Part shown: positions 34,450 to 45,488 of the stretch, piece after piece | Layout: every line of letters starts with the position of its first letter | Position numbering within the stretch: position 1 is the stretch's first letter | From: Tricholoma matsutake | Lineage: Eukaryota > Basidiomycota > Agaricomycetes > Agaricales > Tricholomataceae | Assembly: GCA_026075535.2 (NCBI GenBank) | Contig: AP026547.1 | Location: 4,836,001-4,900,000 of the forward strand | Length of the DNA stretch: 64,000 nt | Reading direction: 5' to 3' | The notes under the pieces: model-generated | Database searches by the model: none | What the model was told of the DNA's origin: nothing | What the model saw: the letters and a program-made list of their open reading frames with translations, nothing else | Made by a program: the position numbers and the translations under genes

Positions 34450-36852
34450 ATGGCGAGTATTCCACCAGACAAGGACAACCCCATGGGGGACGATTTTGAC
34501 AACAAAGAACCTAGCCAGATGCGTGAGACGGGCCCCAGTGGCCGGTCTTGAAGGGGGAAGGAGAAGCAGAGAGAGCTCGAGCCCACTGGCTCGAGCAGCA
34601 GCAACACTCGACACCATCGCTCGCCAAGCCCTGGCGAGATCGAAGAAGCCATCAGCGCTAGCAGACATTCTGCTAGAGAAGAACAAAACTGGTGAGCTGG
34701 TGTGGGCACCAGCTCTTCCACTACCGGAAATTGGAGGATTGACGGTGAAGGCATCGTCCTTCACCGAGGCACTTGCAACATCTGCAAGAGCTATGCTTTA
34801 CACATGTACACCCACGTGTACGACCAAGATGATGAATATTTCGATGCAAAGAAGCATCGAGATTCGGAAATTAACTCTGGTGCTCTCGCCAGAGCCAATC
34901 ATGTTTATGATGAATATGAAAAAGATATTGCTGCCCTCCAGGATACCATCTGGAACCTGGAGGATGAGAATGAGCACCTGCACAAGCAGCTCGATGGACG
35001 TTCATCCAAGCGAGCTCGTACTTGTGAACCCTCTCCTTACCCCAACAGACCTCAGGGTAATTCGTATGCCGGTGCAGCCTCTCAGCCTGCTCCACCTCCT
35101 GCTCCCCACCCCGTCATCCCCAACGAGGACATTAACATGAACGAGGTCTACCCACCTCTTCCTAACCTTCCACCCCCGAGATATACATTCTTGGGCCCTG
35201 ACATTCCCAGGACAGCGAACTGGAAACCAGCTCCCAAGCTGCATGGCCAAGTTCCTACGTCCATTCCTCAGAACACTGAGGAATTTGATAGCTGGTCCCA
35301 GATGGCCCACACCTCTGGGAACTTCGCAATGTTGGAACGAATGCGCGAGTACATGCGGTTCGTCAATGACACTCCTTCAGGGGCTCGAATGCCCCTGATG
35401 ACTTATGCCCTTGCCCACTGGAGATTACCCAGTTGGCTCCCTGTTCAAATGCAGTTGGCTCAAGGATTACGCCAACTCAACGACCCTACTCGCCTGGAGC
35501 AACCCTCGCTCCTGGATTCTGCTGAAATGTGGGTGCAATTCATGCACCGACACCTGTACCAGTGGTGATTCCACCCTGGTACCCTACTGGACGAACAGAG
35601 GGTCTCCCTCCCACACATCAGGGGACAACTCCTGCTTCGTCAACAGATTCCTTCAGGGCTCTCCCCTGAAGCCAAACTACTTCTCTACCTTTGTATTGTG
35701 GAGGTACCAGCCACGCTGGGATTGTACCAACAGATTCGAGAGCGCGAATGCCTCTCACTGTCCCCCATGCGCCGTCAGCAGCCCATGCTGATCAGCAGCA
35801 ATACAATTTCCCTCAAGGACGTCATACGACACCTCACTTCTATGGGAGTCTCGGACGAGGAAGTCCAAGAAGGTTCTCACTATGCCATCGGCTGGCTTAC
35901 AGCGATGGCTACTGCCAGCTCTTCCCATTCGGAAGAGTCTTCTACCGCTGCAGACATCGTAAGACGTCTGCAGCAACATCAAAATACCCGTTCAGAGGAC
36001 GCTCCTCTGATGTCTGAACCCCGGTGGTGGATCGCCGGGCCTAACAACGTGGCCCTTCAAGAGCCACAAAGAAAAAGAAAAAGAGAATCCACCGCTCCCA
36101 CCAGGGGTGGAGCTCCCTCTCATTCAGGGCAACCTCGCCCTGAATCAATGACTTCCACTGCCCCGTCCTCCGGATTCTCCGCTGGACTATCTGCATCTAT
36201 GCACGCGAGCACCTCTTGCATGGACATCCAACCCCCTGCCAGTGCCGGACCTTCGTATCTGTCCGGCTGGCGTCCAACTCCTCCAGAGGAATATTCCCTG
36301 GAGAACGATCCAAACTCAGGATGGTCCGGATCCCCCCTCATTGTCAAGGTGACTCAAGGCCAGAAGAAGGCCTTGAAGAGAGCTAGGAGAGTCGCTGCCG
36401 GCATCCCTCCTAATGGGCACAAGAAGCCCGTTAGCAAATTCACTCCAGTCGTGTCTACCAAGCCACGAAAAGTTAGAGACGCTGAGGACAACGGTGATAC
36501 CACCGACTCCGTCTCTTCATCCAACAATGAAACATTCACCGTCAATAAGTCCACCATCGATAAGGACCATTTCCCTCTTGATGAAGGGCAAACGATGGAC
36601 ACCTCGGCTCTGGGGAACTCCCCAGAGACGCCCATATCCCAATTATCTTCATTGGCATCAAACAACGAAACGACCCTGCTTTCTTCTGCGCCCGATTACA
36701 AGCGCGAAGACCCTGTACCCACAACTCTGGAGGAAGTTAGATGTATGATAGTCGACGTCAACCTCCCCGATTCCTTGTCGAACCTCGATGAGTCCAACAT
36801 ATCATCGTTGAGCCTCGACAATACCCACATCCCCGATGACCCTACTAAATAA
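34450..36852 (+). pseudogene. third ORF of copy B, function unknown
   Basis: Begins 125 bp after pol. The main frame runs from ATG 34450 to TAA 36852 (801 codons) with TGAs at 34549, 34693 and 35566. From 34519 to about 34740 another frame is open in both A and B and also reads like protein (ALADILLEKNKTGELVWAPA). A shared frame switch or tiny intron near 34735 is therefore possible, and the first two TGAs may lie outside the true frame. Downstream the frame is clear: a coiled coil (YDEYEKDIAALQDTIWNLED), a Pro/Ala-rich linker, a tryptophan-rich folded region (HWRLPSWLPVQMQLAQGLRQ; DSAEMWVQFMHRHLYQW), a helical region (SLKDVIRHLTSMGVSDEEV), then basic and Ser/Thr-rich tails. Not gag, pol or a recognisable envelope; no signal peptide or membrane span seen. 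Confidence 0.7.
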
Positions 36853-36985
36853 GGTCGTCGCGTTTTTTAATAAACAAACAAATTGATTCACCTCATCATA
36901 CCCCGACAATACCCACATGCCAGACGATACTCTCTTCGAGATTGTCTACTTACTCAAAACATTATGCTTCTCCCCTGGATGAAGC

Positions 36986-36998
36986 CTAAGGGGGAGGG
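36986..36998 (+). promoter_or_regulatory. polypurine tract of copy B
   Basis: AAGGGGGAGGG-type run immediately upstream of the 3' LTR start at 36999, the expected plus-strand primer site of an LTR element. Confidence 0.75.
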
Positions 36999-37196
36999 TG
37001 TGGTGACCCGGGGCTTGACCCCGCATTTGTATATATTATATTTCTTTGCTATTGACCTGGCTGGCCCCTATAAAGGGACCAGCCTTCTATTTTACATAAG
37101 CGATCCTTTACTACCACCTCGAGTACACACGATAATATACGTTATTTGTGTTTAGCTCCTGCGTGATCTTAAGGGACCCCCCTCCGACTCACAACA
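36999..37196 (+). repeat. 3' LTR of copy B (198 bp)
   Basis: Same length as the 5' LTR, four CG/CA differences; followed by the target duplication GTTCT. Confidence 0.97.
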
Positions 37197-37201
37197 GTTC
37201 T

Positions 37202-38588
37202 GCAAAAAGCTTTCTACTGTTGACTGCAGCATCTCTGATATACACTACGTGAACAAACTGTGGTATATTGGTGACCACCTGGTAATCCCATGTTACGGTA
37301 CACTTCGAGAGGATCTCTTCCAGCTTGCACATGACATGCTAGGACATTTCGGCAGCGATAAATCATGTGCAGCCATCTGAGACTTGTACTACTGGCCCAA
37401 CATGCACTGAGACTTGGAAAATGCTTACATTCCCTCTTGCTCTGAATGTCAGCGCAACAAGGGACAAACCTCTAAGCCAAAGGGTCCCCTGCACCTGCTG
37501 CCAGTGCCGGATGCTTGTGGTGACTCTGTCTGTCTGGACTTCATTGGCCCATTACTGGAAGATGAGGGTTTCAACTGCATTCTAACTATAACCAATCATC
37601 TGGGTTCTGATGTGTGAATCATACCCATGTGTACAGATGTCACAGCTCAGAAACTTGCCAGAGTTCTCTTTGCTGAATGGTATTGTGAAAATGGACTACC
37701 AAATGAACTGATCTCTGACCATGATAAACTTTTTGTGTCGAAATTCTGGAAGGCTGACAGGAGATGTCAACAGTGTATCACCCACAGATGGATGGGAGCA
37801 GTGAGCACATGAACAAAACACTCAACCAATGTGTTCATTTCCATGTGGAGCAAAACCAGAAAGGATGGGTTTGGGCACTACTGTTAATCTGTTTCAACAT
37901 CATGAACACCGCAAATGCATCTACAGGATATTCCAGGTTCCAACTACGAATGGGACGTTCACCATGCATACTACCCCCACTTGTGCCCAGTGCTCTTGCA
38001 TCTACAGCAGAGATTGACACACACAGCTTGTTCAGTCAAATTCTGGCTGATGAGGCGGACACAAAGGACTCTCTGCTAACTGCAAAAATTGCTCAGGCAT
38101 TTTATGCAAATAAAGAGTGAGGCACTGAAGACGTCTTCAATGTTGGGGACAAGGTGATGTTGTCCACAGTTCACCATAGACAGGAATGGAAGGTGGGGGA
38201 CAAAGACCGTGTCGCTAAGTTTTTCCCAAGATTTGATGGACCTCACCATGTAACAGAATTGTTCCAGGAGTTCTCTGCCTACACCCTAAATCTGCCTAAC
38301 TCTCTGGACGTTTTTCCAACCTTCCATGTGTCTGTCCTGAAATGCTACCATATGAACAATCCTACCCTATTCCCATCACGAGAACTGGCACGACCAGGCC
38401 CAATCATCACCTCAAATGGCGTCAAAGAATACACAATCGAAAAGATCATTGACAAGAGGAAAAGGGGACAGTGACATCAATACCTTGTGTGGTGGGATGG
38501 TTTTGGCCCAGAAGATGACCAATGGCTGCCACGATGTGAGCTTGAAGACTGTGAGGCACTTGATAGCTGGTTAGCTCATAGGGATTAG
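37202..38588 (+). pseudogene. integrase and chromodomain of element C
   Basis: Resumes the pol of C after copy B. Zinc-binding part (HDMLGHFGSDKSCAAI near 37330), DDE core (CLDFIGPLLEDEGFNCILTI; CENGLPNELISDHDKLFVSKFW; YHPQMDGSSEHMNKTLNQ), C-terminal part (VGDKDRVAKFFPRFDGPHHV; PTFHVSVLKCYH) and a chromodomain (KEYTIEKIIDKRKRG then HQYLVWWDGFGPEDDQWLP) ending at TAG 38586-38588. TGAs at 37378, 37408, 37615, 38118 and 38472 and a frameshift near 37760 break it. The chromodomain would target integration to modified histones. Confidence 0.9.
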
Positions 38589-38746
38589 GGGCATGCAGTA
38601 GCTTTTCCCACTGGGTTTTTAATGCACCCATCATGAGGTTGATGATGATTTTTGGCATTTCTTTTTTTTCCCTCATTTTTCTATACTTGCCTTTTTTATT
38701 ATTATTTCTTCACTAACACCCTTGGCCTTTTCTAAGTGTGGGAGGG

Positions 38747-38980
38747 TGTAAGCCTACCATCATTGTTATGACTTGTTTGCATGCTTACATTACAGACTTC
38801 TCGCTACCATAAGGACTACTTTCTACTTCAGACCACGAACTACGATTTGTACTACGCTAGCTCTAGTAACTGGAATACTATGCCTTGTCTTATCTTTCTG
38901 TGTGATCAGAAGTAAGTTGTATATTCCTTCTTTCCTTCTTCATAGTGCTTGTCTATCTCCACATAGGAGATAGGCTCACA
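38747..38980 (+). repeat. 3' LTR of element C (234 bp)
   Basis: Preceded by the purine run GTGGGAGGG; partner of 20229-20462; ends GGCTCACA next to ATTGG. Confidence 0.95.
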
Positions 38981-39267
38981 ATTGGTGTTATTCAGAGGTT
39001 AAAAAAACTCAAAAAATTTATTCTGAGGCTATTCAGTGGGCACAGTGGCACATTATTGCACTGAGCTAACATTAAATTAAGGGAGACATCTAAATTGGTA
39101 AGCAAAACCTATGGGTTTTGCATGCAGAGGGGTATGGGTTATGGGTTATTGCAGACCTATGGGGTATGGTATGAAATTCCCTGCAAACCAAGTTGGTGGA
39201 TGGGTTGGGCTATGGGATATGAGGGGTTATGGGTTATAAGGAGTATGGGTTAGGAGGGACCCAACTG
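38981..39267. other. right end of the pogo-like element, upstream of its transposase
   Basis: Continues the pogo-like element after insertion of C. 39110-39262 is a run of GGGTTATGGGT-type motifs mirroring the ACCCATA motifs at 18430-18540, as expected for terminal or subterminal inverted repeats. Confidence 0.5.
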
Positions 39268-41043
39268 TACTCTCTTCTTTGTCTAAATATATACAGTAGA
39301 TAGTTGCACAACCACCTCAGTCACTTATACAATGACTGAGGTGAGTAACAATATTATTACTTAGATGAGAACGATTACTTACTGTACCTATCATTTATTC
39401 TTGTATATGCTAGATACAGTACTTGTGAATATAGTCACCTATGCAATGACTGAGTTTATTCTCATATATACTAGGCTAGGATTGACTTTCTACATGTGTG
39501 TGTGCAAAGTTCAAACTATGGTCTGTTAAGCACTAGCAGTGACAGATTACATATATAATCCAACAGTGACTTCCCATAAGAATCTAGAAAAATTTAGAGA
39601 GGTTTCGATACTTTGAACTTCCATCAGCATATTGGCTGAGCCAATATGCTGAACCCAAATTGGGATGGCCATCAATTCTGTTCCTGAAAACCAACCTTTG
39701 TAGTCACAAAATCTACAGAGACCTCAGGACCCCTCTGTAGAAGTCCATAGACAATTTTCACCTTGCTTAAGCTCACTAAATGAGATTGGTGTGATTTGAT
39801 ATTTTGTGATCTGAACACTTGTAATATTTGTGAAATACACATGATATTGTCCCTCTCCCACTCCCCTCATCAACATATATACATTGTCTGCTTACATATT
39901 AGAAAAATCTAGAGGTTGATATTAAACACATTCCAACTCTGCCCATTACCCCACCAACTTTCTAAAAATTCCCGCTACTTTAGTAGTAGGTTCTTGGGGT
40001 GCCAGTGAAAAATCATGATCCAGTGAAATACAGGTCCCATGAGCTGTTTACCATGATCAGATTCTCCCATGCTCTTGTGGTGTGGACCTGAGCTCAATTA
40101 GGGCAAGGCAGGGGTTACCCCTGGATACCCCTACCCCTGAACACCCTACCCTTAGGGGTAAGGGTATGGAAACATATAAGGGTTGCCAAGGGTATGGGAG
40201 GGTTTGTCAAGGGTACAAGGGTTTGGCACAAAATCAACATATTTAGAGCAAAATTCATTTGAAAAGTGTTGATAACTATTGTATTTACTACCAATATCAC
40301 ATATTAATACCTTTTATTAACATATGAAAGCCATTATCATGTTGGACAATCCCAAAATCTGAATTTAATTGATGAAAATCTTGAATATGAGTCTTTGTAG
40401 CTGAAAAAATCAAATGATGTTCTTACATAAGCGTACCCCTGGCATACCCCTGTACCCTTAGTAAGGGTACAGGGGCACAGTGAGACCCATGGATGTGGAA
40501 AATCATCCAGTAATTCAGCCACTGAGGTGAAGGAATTGAGTAGAAAGTCATCTGTTTTGGGTAGAATTTCCATCCTTTGTGGCCATTGAAAAAGAATAAA
40601 AATCATCTGATTTTTGGGGAAAAACATACCCTTAAAGTTGTGAAAATTCCCCCTCAGAATGGATGAGTTAAGAGGTTGAAAACACCTTGAAATTTGTCTG
40701 TATTCATACCCCATTGAATTTATCCCTTGGGATGAATTCCATCTTCTAAATGGGGTAATTCACACCATGAGACTCCCTCCGACTATGGGATCGTTTTCAT
40801 CCCATCAAGGGCAAAAAAAAACCCTCTGTCCAGGTTAAATTCTTTTTGGAGTGGATTATTCATCCACTTTGTTTAATTTCATTATCAGTTTCATACATTT
40901 AGTAATGAATTTTCATTCAGCTACAGGCAGATGTTGGTCTCACAGGTTTTGTACAACTCAATATATTGCATCTAAACTAACTATGTATATTTTAAACAAA
41001 AAATAAGAAACGAAGATAAGAAAAATTACCTGGGCCCAAACAA
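39268..41043. other. AT-rich intergenic DNA without recognisable gene
   Basis: No coding sequence, RNA gene or intact element seen. At 40101-40215 and 40430-40480 there are ACCCCTA/GGGTAAGGGTA clusters like those at 12850 and 18430, possibly ends of a small non-autonomous DNA transposon. The rest is AT-rich and full of stops. Confidence 0.5.
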
Positions 41044-41720
41044 CTCTAGTCATCATTTGGGCCCATGAACAGTTGCTCAGGGGTGGGTGGTGTGTCGTTC
41101 CTGTTGTTGTTGTCATCTTTGTTGTCATGGCTGTGGTCTCGTCGTCTGCATTCCCCATTGTTTGCTCCTTGTCCCAGTCATCCCCTTTGTCCCTGGCCAG
41201 TCCTGGTGCCCATTGTTCCTGTCATCCCTGCCATTGTTGTCCTCGTCATCCTCGCTGTCCCCATTGCCCTGGTCCTGGTCCTCCTCAGTGTCATCGTCCT
41301 CATGCCTGTCGTCCCTGGTCCTGGCATCATCTCATCTTCTGGTCATTGTCCCCATTGTCCCGTTCTTGGTGGTGGTTGTCCTTGGTCCACTGTGGCCGTT
41401 GTTGCAGTTTTGCCTTCCTCATGGTTGTGGGTGCTTTCTCATCATCCCTGTTGTCAGTGCTGTCGCAGTTTGCATCAGCATTGTCATTCTCGTTGTCCTG
41501 GTCCTGTCTGCTGTTGGTGTTGGGGCATTTGTCATCAGTGTTGCCTGGCCCTGTTCCCTTCGTTCCGTTGCCATTGTCGTCCTGAGTGGGTTGGGTCGTT
41601 GGTGGTGCATCTCGTTATGCCATCCCGCCATTGCCGCAGTGGTGTTGCCTGTTTCAAGAGATGGTGGGGTGGTTAGTGGCAGATGGCAGTGTTGGGGTGT
41701 TTCATGTGCTTACCTCATAG
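41044..41720. repeat. low-complexity GTC/GTT-rich DNA
   Basis: On the plus strand almost entirely reiterated CCATTGTCC, GTTGTCATC and similar triplets; on the minus strand GACGACAAC/GATGAC. Several frames on both strands are open because of composition, so none is called. The composition matches 60130-61640 read on the opposite strand. Confidence 0.75.
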
Positions 41721-42280
41721 GTACCCGGCTACCTGGGCCTCCTGGTACCTCCCTGGGGTCTCTTAACCTCAACCAACCCCCCTCACATCCCATTTGGACA
41801 GGGAGGAGGGCATAGGCATGCATCATGCATTGTCATTGTAAAAGTAGTAGATAACCTAAAAATAACAGAAAAAAACTTGTTAGAACTTCAAAAACTACAA
41901 AAACAACAATAAAAATACTTAGTTTACATGTTGACGGCTGTTGACATCCAAATCCACGTGTGACGTGGCACTCTTGTGGCCATGTGGTTTGTTGTTGGTG
42001 TTTGCAGCTGTTGATGGCGGTGGGAGGCAGTTGGCGGTGGTGGGAGGCAGCAGGCTTGACCGTCGATGGTGTGGTAGGAGTGGAAGTGAGAGAGCGTGCA
42101 AACATGTCAGACCTTGGTTGATATTGCACATGAAGTTGAAGTCTCGGGTGTGCCGGGTATAGATACGACATGTGACTTTCTGCATGAGGGCAGGTTGAAA
42201 TGACTTACCTTGCACAATGCATAGATGATGAAATTCAGCCTGCTGTGGTATAAAATAATGACTGAGCAAGAAAAACATTC
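41721..42280. other. no gene seen
   Basis: Non-coding spacer between the low-complexity block and the 119-bp tandem repeat; short ORFs on both strands look like chance. Confidence 0.4.
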
Positions 42281-42650
42281 CATCTATTTGATGTTTGAGT
42301 ATTAAAAGCACCCCTATAATTCATTCATTTTCAAGAAGAAATTTCATCCTACTCACTTATGAAAAAGTTGTAATAAAATATGTCTGACTTCCATCCATTT
42401 GAGGTTTGAAATCTACAGTATTAAAACCACTCCTATAATTCATTCATTTACAAGAAGAAATTTCATCCTACTCACTTATGAAAAAGTTGTAATAAAATAT
42501 GTCTGACTTCCATCCATTTGAGGTTTGAAATCTACAGTATTAAAACCACCCCTATAATTCATTCATTTACAAGAAGAAATTTCATCCTATTCACTTATGA
42601 AAAAGTTGTAATAAAATATGTCTGAATTCCATCCATTTGAGGTTTGAAGG
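42281..42650. repeat. 119-bp tandem repeat, about 3.1 copies
   Basis: Units starting CCCCTATAATTCATTCATTT lie at 42311, 42430 and 42549, each containing CAAGAAGAAATTTCATCCTA and GAAAAAGTTGTAATAAAATA. Copies 2 and 3 are almost identical; the first is partial at its left end. Confidence 0.93.
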
Positions 42651-43036
42651 TGCATAGTCTTGCTGAATAACCACATGCAGCAAATCAACCTCAGCATGAC
42701 ACTGGGGTGCAGGAGAAGCCAGTTTTTGAGGAACTACATCATGGAGAGCTTTGAGGCAGTGGCTGAGGGATGCCGCCTACTTGCTGCTTCCTGTCATATC
42801 GCCCGAGGCGACATCGTCTTGCAGATAGCCCCACATCTTCCTGAGTTACTGCTCATCCATACAGTTTCAGAACTCTCATAGCCACTGTAGCTCATGCATT
42901 GCTTGGTTTGAGCCATAACAGTCTATCCACATTTTAACACATGTATTTACAGTCTTGCTAGTAGTTTTGCAGATCAAATGGCAGTGTCTATGCAGTATGT
43001 GTCACTAAGCGCACTCTCATGCTGCTCGCTGACTTG

Positions 43037-44498
43037 CTAGCTGAGCAATGGAAGACTCAGGGCGGGATTGCCCTTGTGCCACAACTGGGCGCCCACCAAA
43101 TACCTTGCTAGGGGTGCAGAATGCTCAATGGATGTGCTGAGGTGAAGGTAGAGACAATCACCTTGTCCACCATGAAAGAAGCGAGATCGTTTGTGACTGG
43201 CTTTCTGGGCCAACAGGGATCTCAAAGTAGTCCAAGATGTTGTTGTAGAAGTCGACATAGCTGAAGCAGCCATTGTTTTCATTCCAGGCATTTGCATTGG
43301 AGAGCACAAAGTGAAGCTGGGGCTTGTCAGTACAGCAGCGGCAAAATTGCCCACCTGAACTGCAACATAGGCAAGGGACTGAGGCATCACCGCCTTCATG
43401 CCCAGTAAATTTGCAACGTGCCCATGCATTGGTGCCTTCTGGTTCCTCCTGGGCCGCTTCCTCGTGGATGGGGTATGCTCTTCTACATCCTCTTGACATT
43501 CGATGCCTTGTGCGGAGGAGGGAGAGGTGAAGATGAATTTAAACGCCTGTGAAAGCGGGGTTATGGCTGAGGCCCCTGGGTCAAGAATGCACTGAAGAGT
43601 GCACCTTGAGCAAAATTGCACTACAAAATAGACTGCTTTCAATGTTCTCGATGCTGCCGCTGGCTTTGGGGTAGAGAAAGGCCGGCCATGAATCTGCCAT
43701 GACTGTGAAGCTAGGGCTACCTTTGCGAACGCCAGCACAAACTCTAAACAACAAGCGCTGGCAGGTCAGGTGTAAGATGCATACAAGGGGGGCCTATGGC
43801 TCATGCAGGATCCTCCCAATTGTAGTCTATTGGGCAAAGGAGGCGCCCAGTGTCATTGTGTTCAAATCCTCAATCCATCTTTGAGGTGGGAGGGAGTGGC
43901 CTGGATATGGGGCCGCCGAGCACACCTGCTATCCAGCTGACCACAGCCAGTTTAAGATTTGCTGCATCATCGCCTCGCCCTCCGCCTGCGCCCTTCTGGA
44001 GCTGCCAACTGCATTAGCATCAGCCTATGGGTAAAGGTTGGCACTCACATCTTGAAAATAGGTGTTCAATTCGAGTACATCCTGCTTACTTAGCTTGGTT
44101 TTGAGGCCGGGGATGTGGCATAATAGGAGCTTGTATCCCTGGTAAGCCCGGCGCTGCCTGGGCTGGGGGTCACCATTCAATCCAAAGCATGATGAGGGAA
44201 GTGGTACTCCGGGGTGGGCTCAAGAAGCTCGTCCTCAGGCTCTGCATCTGCCTCCAGAGCTTGTCGCCAGTCACTCTCTTCAACAAGCTCATCGACAGAC
44301 TCAAACATCGACATGAGCCAGCATATAACTCTGCCCTGGTACCTCCATTAAGAAGCATGTGCAACATGGGTTTGGTGGCACATACGATTTTTGTTTCACA
44401 CCTGCTTGCTCAAGGTTTTGAAGCTGCTGCTCCAAGGCAGCAATATGCTGCTTCACACCCATGTATATGGCAATGATGGGGTGTTCATCTATGGCCAT
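43037..44498 (-). pseudogene. unrecognised decayed gene
   Basis: From ATG 44498 (MAIDEHPIIAIYMGVKQHIA) a leucine/glutamine heptad segment (HIAALEQQLQNLEQ), then after frame changes an acidic segment (VDELVEESDWRQALEADAEP near 44260). Further on, a segment (PQLHFVLSNANAWNENNGCF, YVDFYNNILDYFEIPVGPES near 43260) precedes a Trp-rich end. The reading frame shifts several times and contains stops. I have an impression of similar FSY.DFYNN...YFE.P segments in uncharacterised basidiomycete proteins but cannot name the family. It sits with other broken genes transcribed in the same direction. Confidence 0.4.
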
Positions 44499-45488
44499 AG
44501 TAGCGTGATGAGCAGAGACTGAGCTGACACTAACCTGTCAAACTGGTCATTCGGAACAGAGTTCAGTGCAGGAGGTTTGGTTTCTGGGAAACCGGCTGGA
44601 GGTGCGGGTTTTTATACCATCCAGCTGAGGCATTGCTGGATCTCAAAAGACAGTGCTCTATTCCCAATGATTATTGCCCTAGTAACCATAACACTCAATT
44701 TCTGGGTGCAGCGGAGTGCAGCCCCTGCGTTGCGATGCTACTGTGACAACAGACGTAAGCTGTGGATTTTGGCTGGGTGATCTTCGAGCCTGCAGCCAAG
44801 TCAGGACTAGCTGTGGTGCCACCTGCAAGGAAGTAAAGGTTACTACGCACAACAAGATGGTTTTGGGTAAAGGATCACAGGAAGCGGGTGGAGATAAACA
44901 ACGTAAGCTGACTCATAGTCATAGAAAGGCAGAAGTCCAGGCACATTTACCAGTGCTCCTGTTGTTGGATAACTCATCTGGCATCAAATGTCAAGAACAA
45001 GAGAAGAATATTTGAGGAAAATTGTAGACTCGCTACCAGTACGTTATGCAAGCTCAAGACTTTTTTTGGGAAAGAGCGTGGTGGGAAAAAGCATGAGCAA
45101 TAACTCAGTACCAGCTTTTGCCAGCTGTTGCCGAAAGCGGATGGTCACGAGCCTAGGAAAATCGTAAAGTGATTCACATATTGCGCATAATTCTGAAAAA
45201 AATAGACACAGGAAATTGTATGACAAAAACAGTCGCGTAGTTTTTGGATGTCGAAAATACACCAGAATATTAGGCTACCCATCAAACCCCCCTGTGTGTA
45301 TTTTTTTTCAAGAGAGGCCTTGATTTCGAAATAGTTGGCGCAGCCACTAAGTAATACAATAAGTTGAGAAAGTGCTCAGCATGCATGGCAACTCAACAGG
45401 AGTTCATGCTTTTTCAAACTGCAATCGTATGCACTTGATGTACTACTGGTACAGGTTTACTACAGCAAGAGCAAGGCCATAGCTAGTA
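44499..45488. other. no gene recognised
   Basis: Non-coding or too decayed to read; contains only short ORFs on both strands. Confidence 0.4.

Larger units (their letters stand above)
26938..37196 (+). mobile_element. Ty3/gypsy chromovirus copy B, complete with LTRs
   Basis: 198-bp LTRs at 26938-27135 and 36999-37196, TGT..ACA ends, and a perfect 5-bp target duplication GTTCT (26933-26937 and 37197-37201). Order: LTR, leader (27136-27386), gag-protease, pol with chromodomain, an extra long ORF, purine tract, LTR. At 10,259 bp it is long for a gypsy element because of the third ORF (about 2.4 kb). It sits between the RNase H and integrase of element C. It is full length but cannot be autonomous: TGA stops, a 48-bp in-frame loss in the RT thumb and about 25 acidic codons missing before RT relative to copy A. 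Confidence 0.97.
20229..38980 (+). mobile_element. Ty3/gypsy chromovirus element C, host of three nested insertions
   Basis: Bounded by 234-bp LTRs (20229-20462 and 38747-38980) that begin TGTAAGCC and end GGCTCACA. Flanks are ATTAG (20224-20228) and ATTGG (38981-38985), a 5-bp target duplication with one change. Genes in order are gag, protease, reverse transcriptase, RNase H, then, after element B, integrase and chromodomain. Removing B, D and the foldback leaves about 5.75 kb, the usual size for a gypsy element. All substitutions between the two LTRs fit decay of CpG. The element is dead through many TGA codons and frameshifts. Confidence 0.93.
18420..39267 (-). mobile_element. pogo-like DNA transposon, interrupted by gypsy element C
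   Basis: The transposase (18694-20223) is of the pogo/Fot1 type. Candidate ends both read CAGT inward (CAGTACCTGGATACCC at 18420; CAGTTGGGTCCC on the minus strand from 39267) and are followed by arrays of ACCCATA/ACCCATG motifs on both sides. Flanking dinucleotides are TT and TA, so a TA target duplication is at best imperfect. Without the 18.75-kb insertion the element would be about 2.1 kb, a normal size for this group. The interior is certain; the exact ends are tentative. Confidence 0.6.

Noticed and set aside
34181..35140. 319-codon ORF overlapping the end of pol and the third ORF of copy B as a separate gene
   Set aside because: Its first part overlaps the chromodomain out of frame and its last part overlaps a clear coiled coil in another frame. 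Only the middle (34519-34740) may be coding, and this is noted under the third ORF.
29550..35568. TGA as a sense codon (alternative genetic code or selenocysteine)
   Set aside because: Sister copy A has CGA or CAA at most of these sites and the intact host gene has no internal TGA; CpG decay explains the pattern.
34450..36852. Retroviral-type envelope gene
   Set aside because: No signal peptide, cleavage site or membrane anchor is visible; the protein is hydrophilic with a coiled coil and basic tails.
41065..41815. Three overlapping plus-strand ORFs of 170-242 codons
   Set aside because: They arise from reiterated GTC/GTT triplets; several frames on both strands are open and the products are compositionally extreme with no domain.
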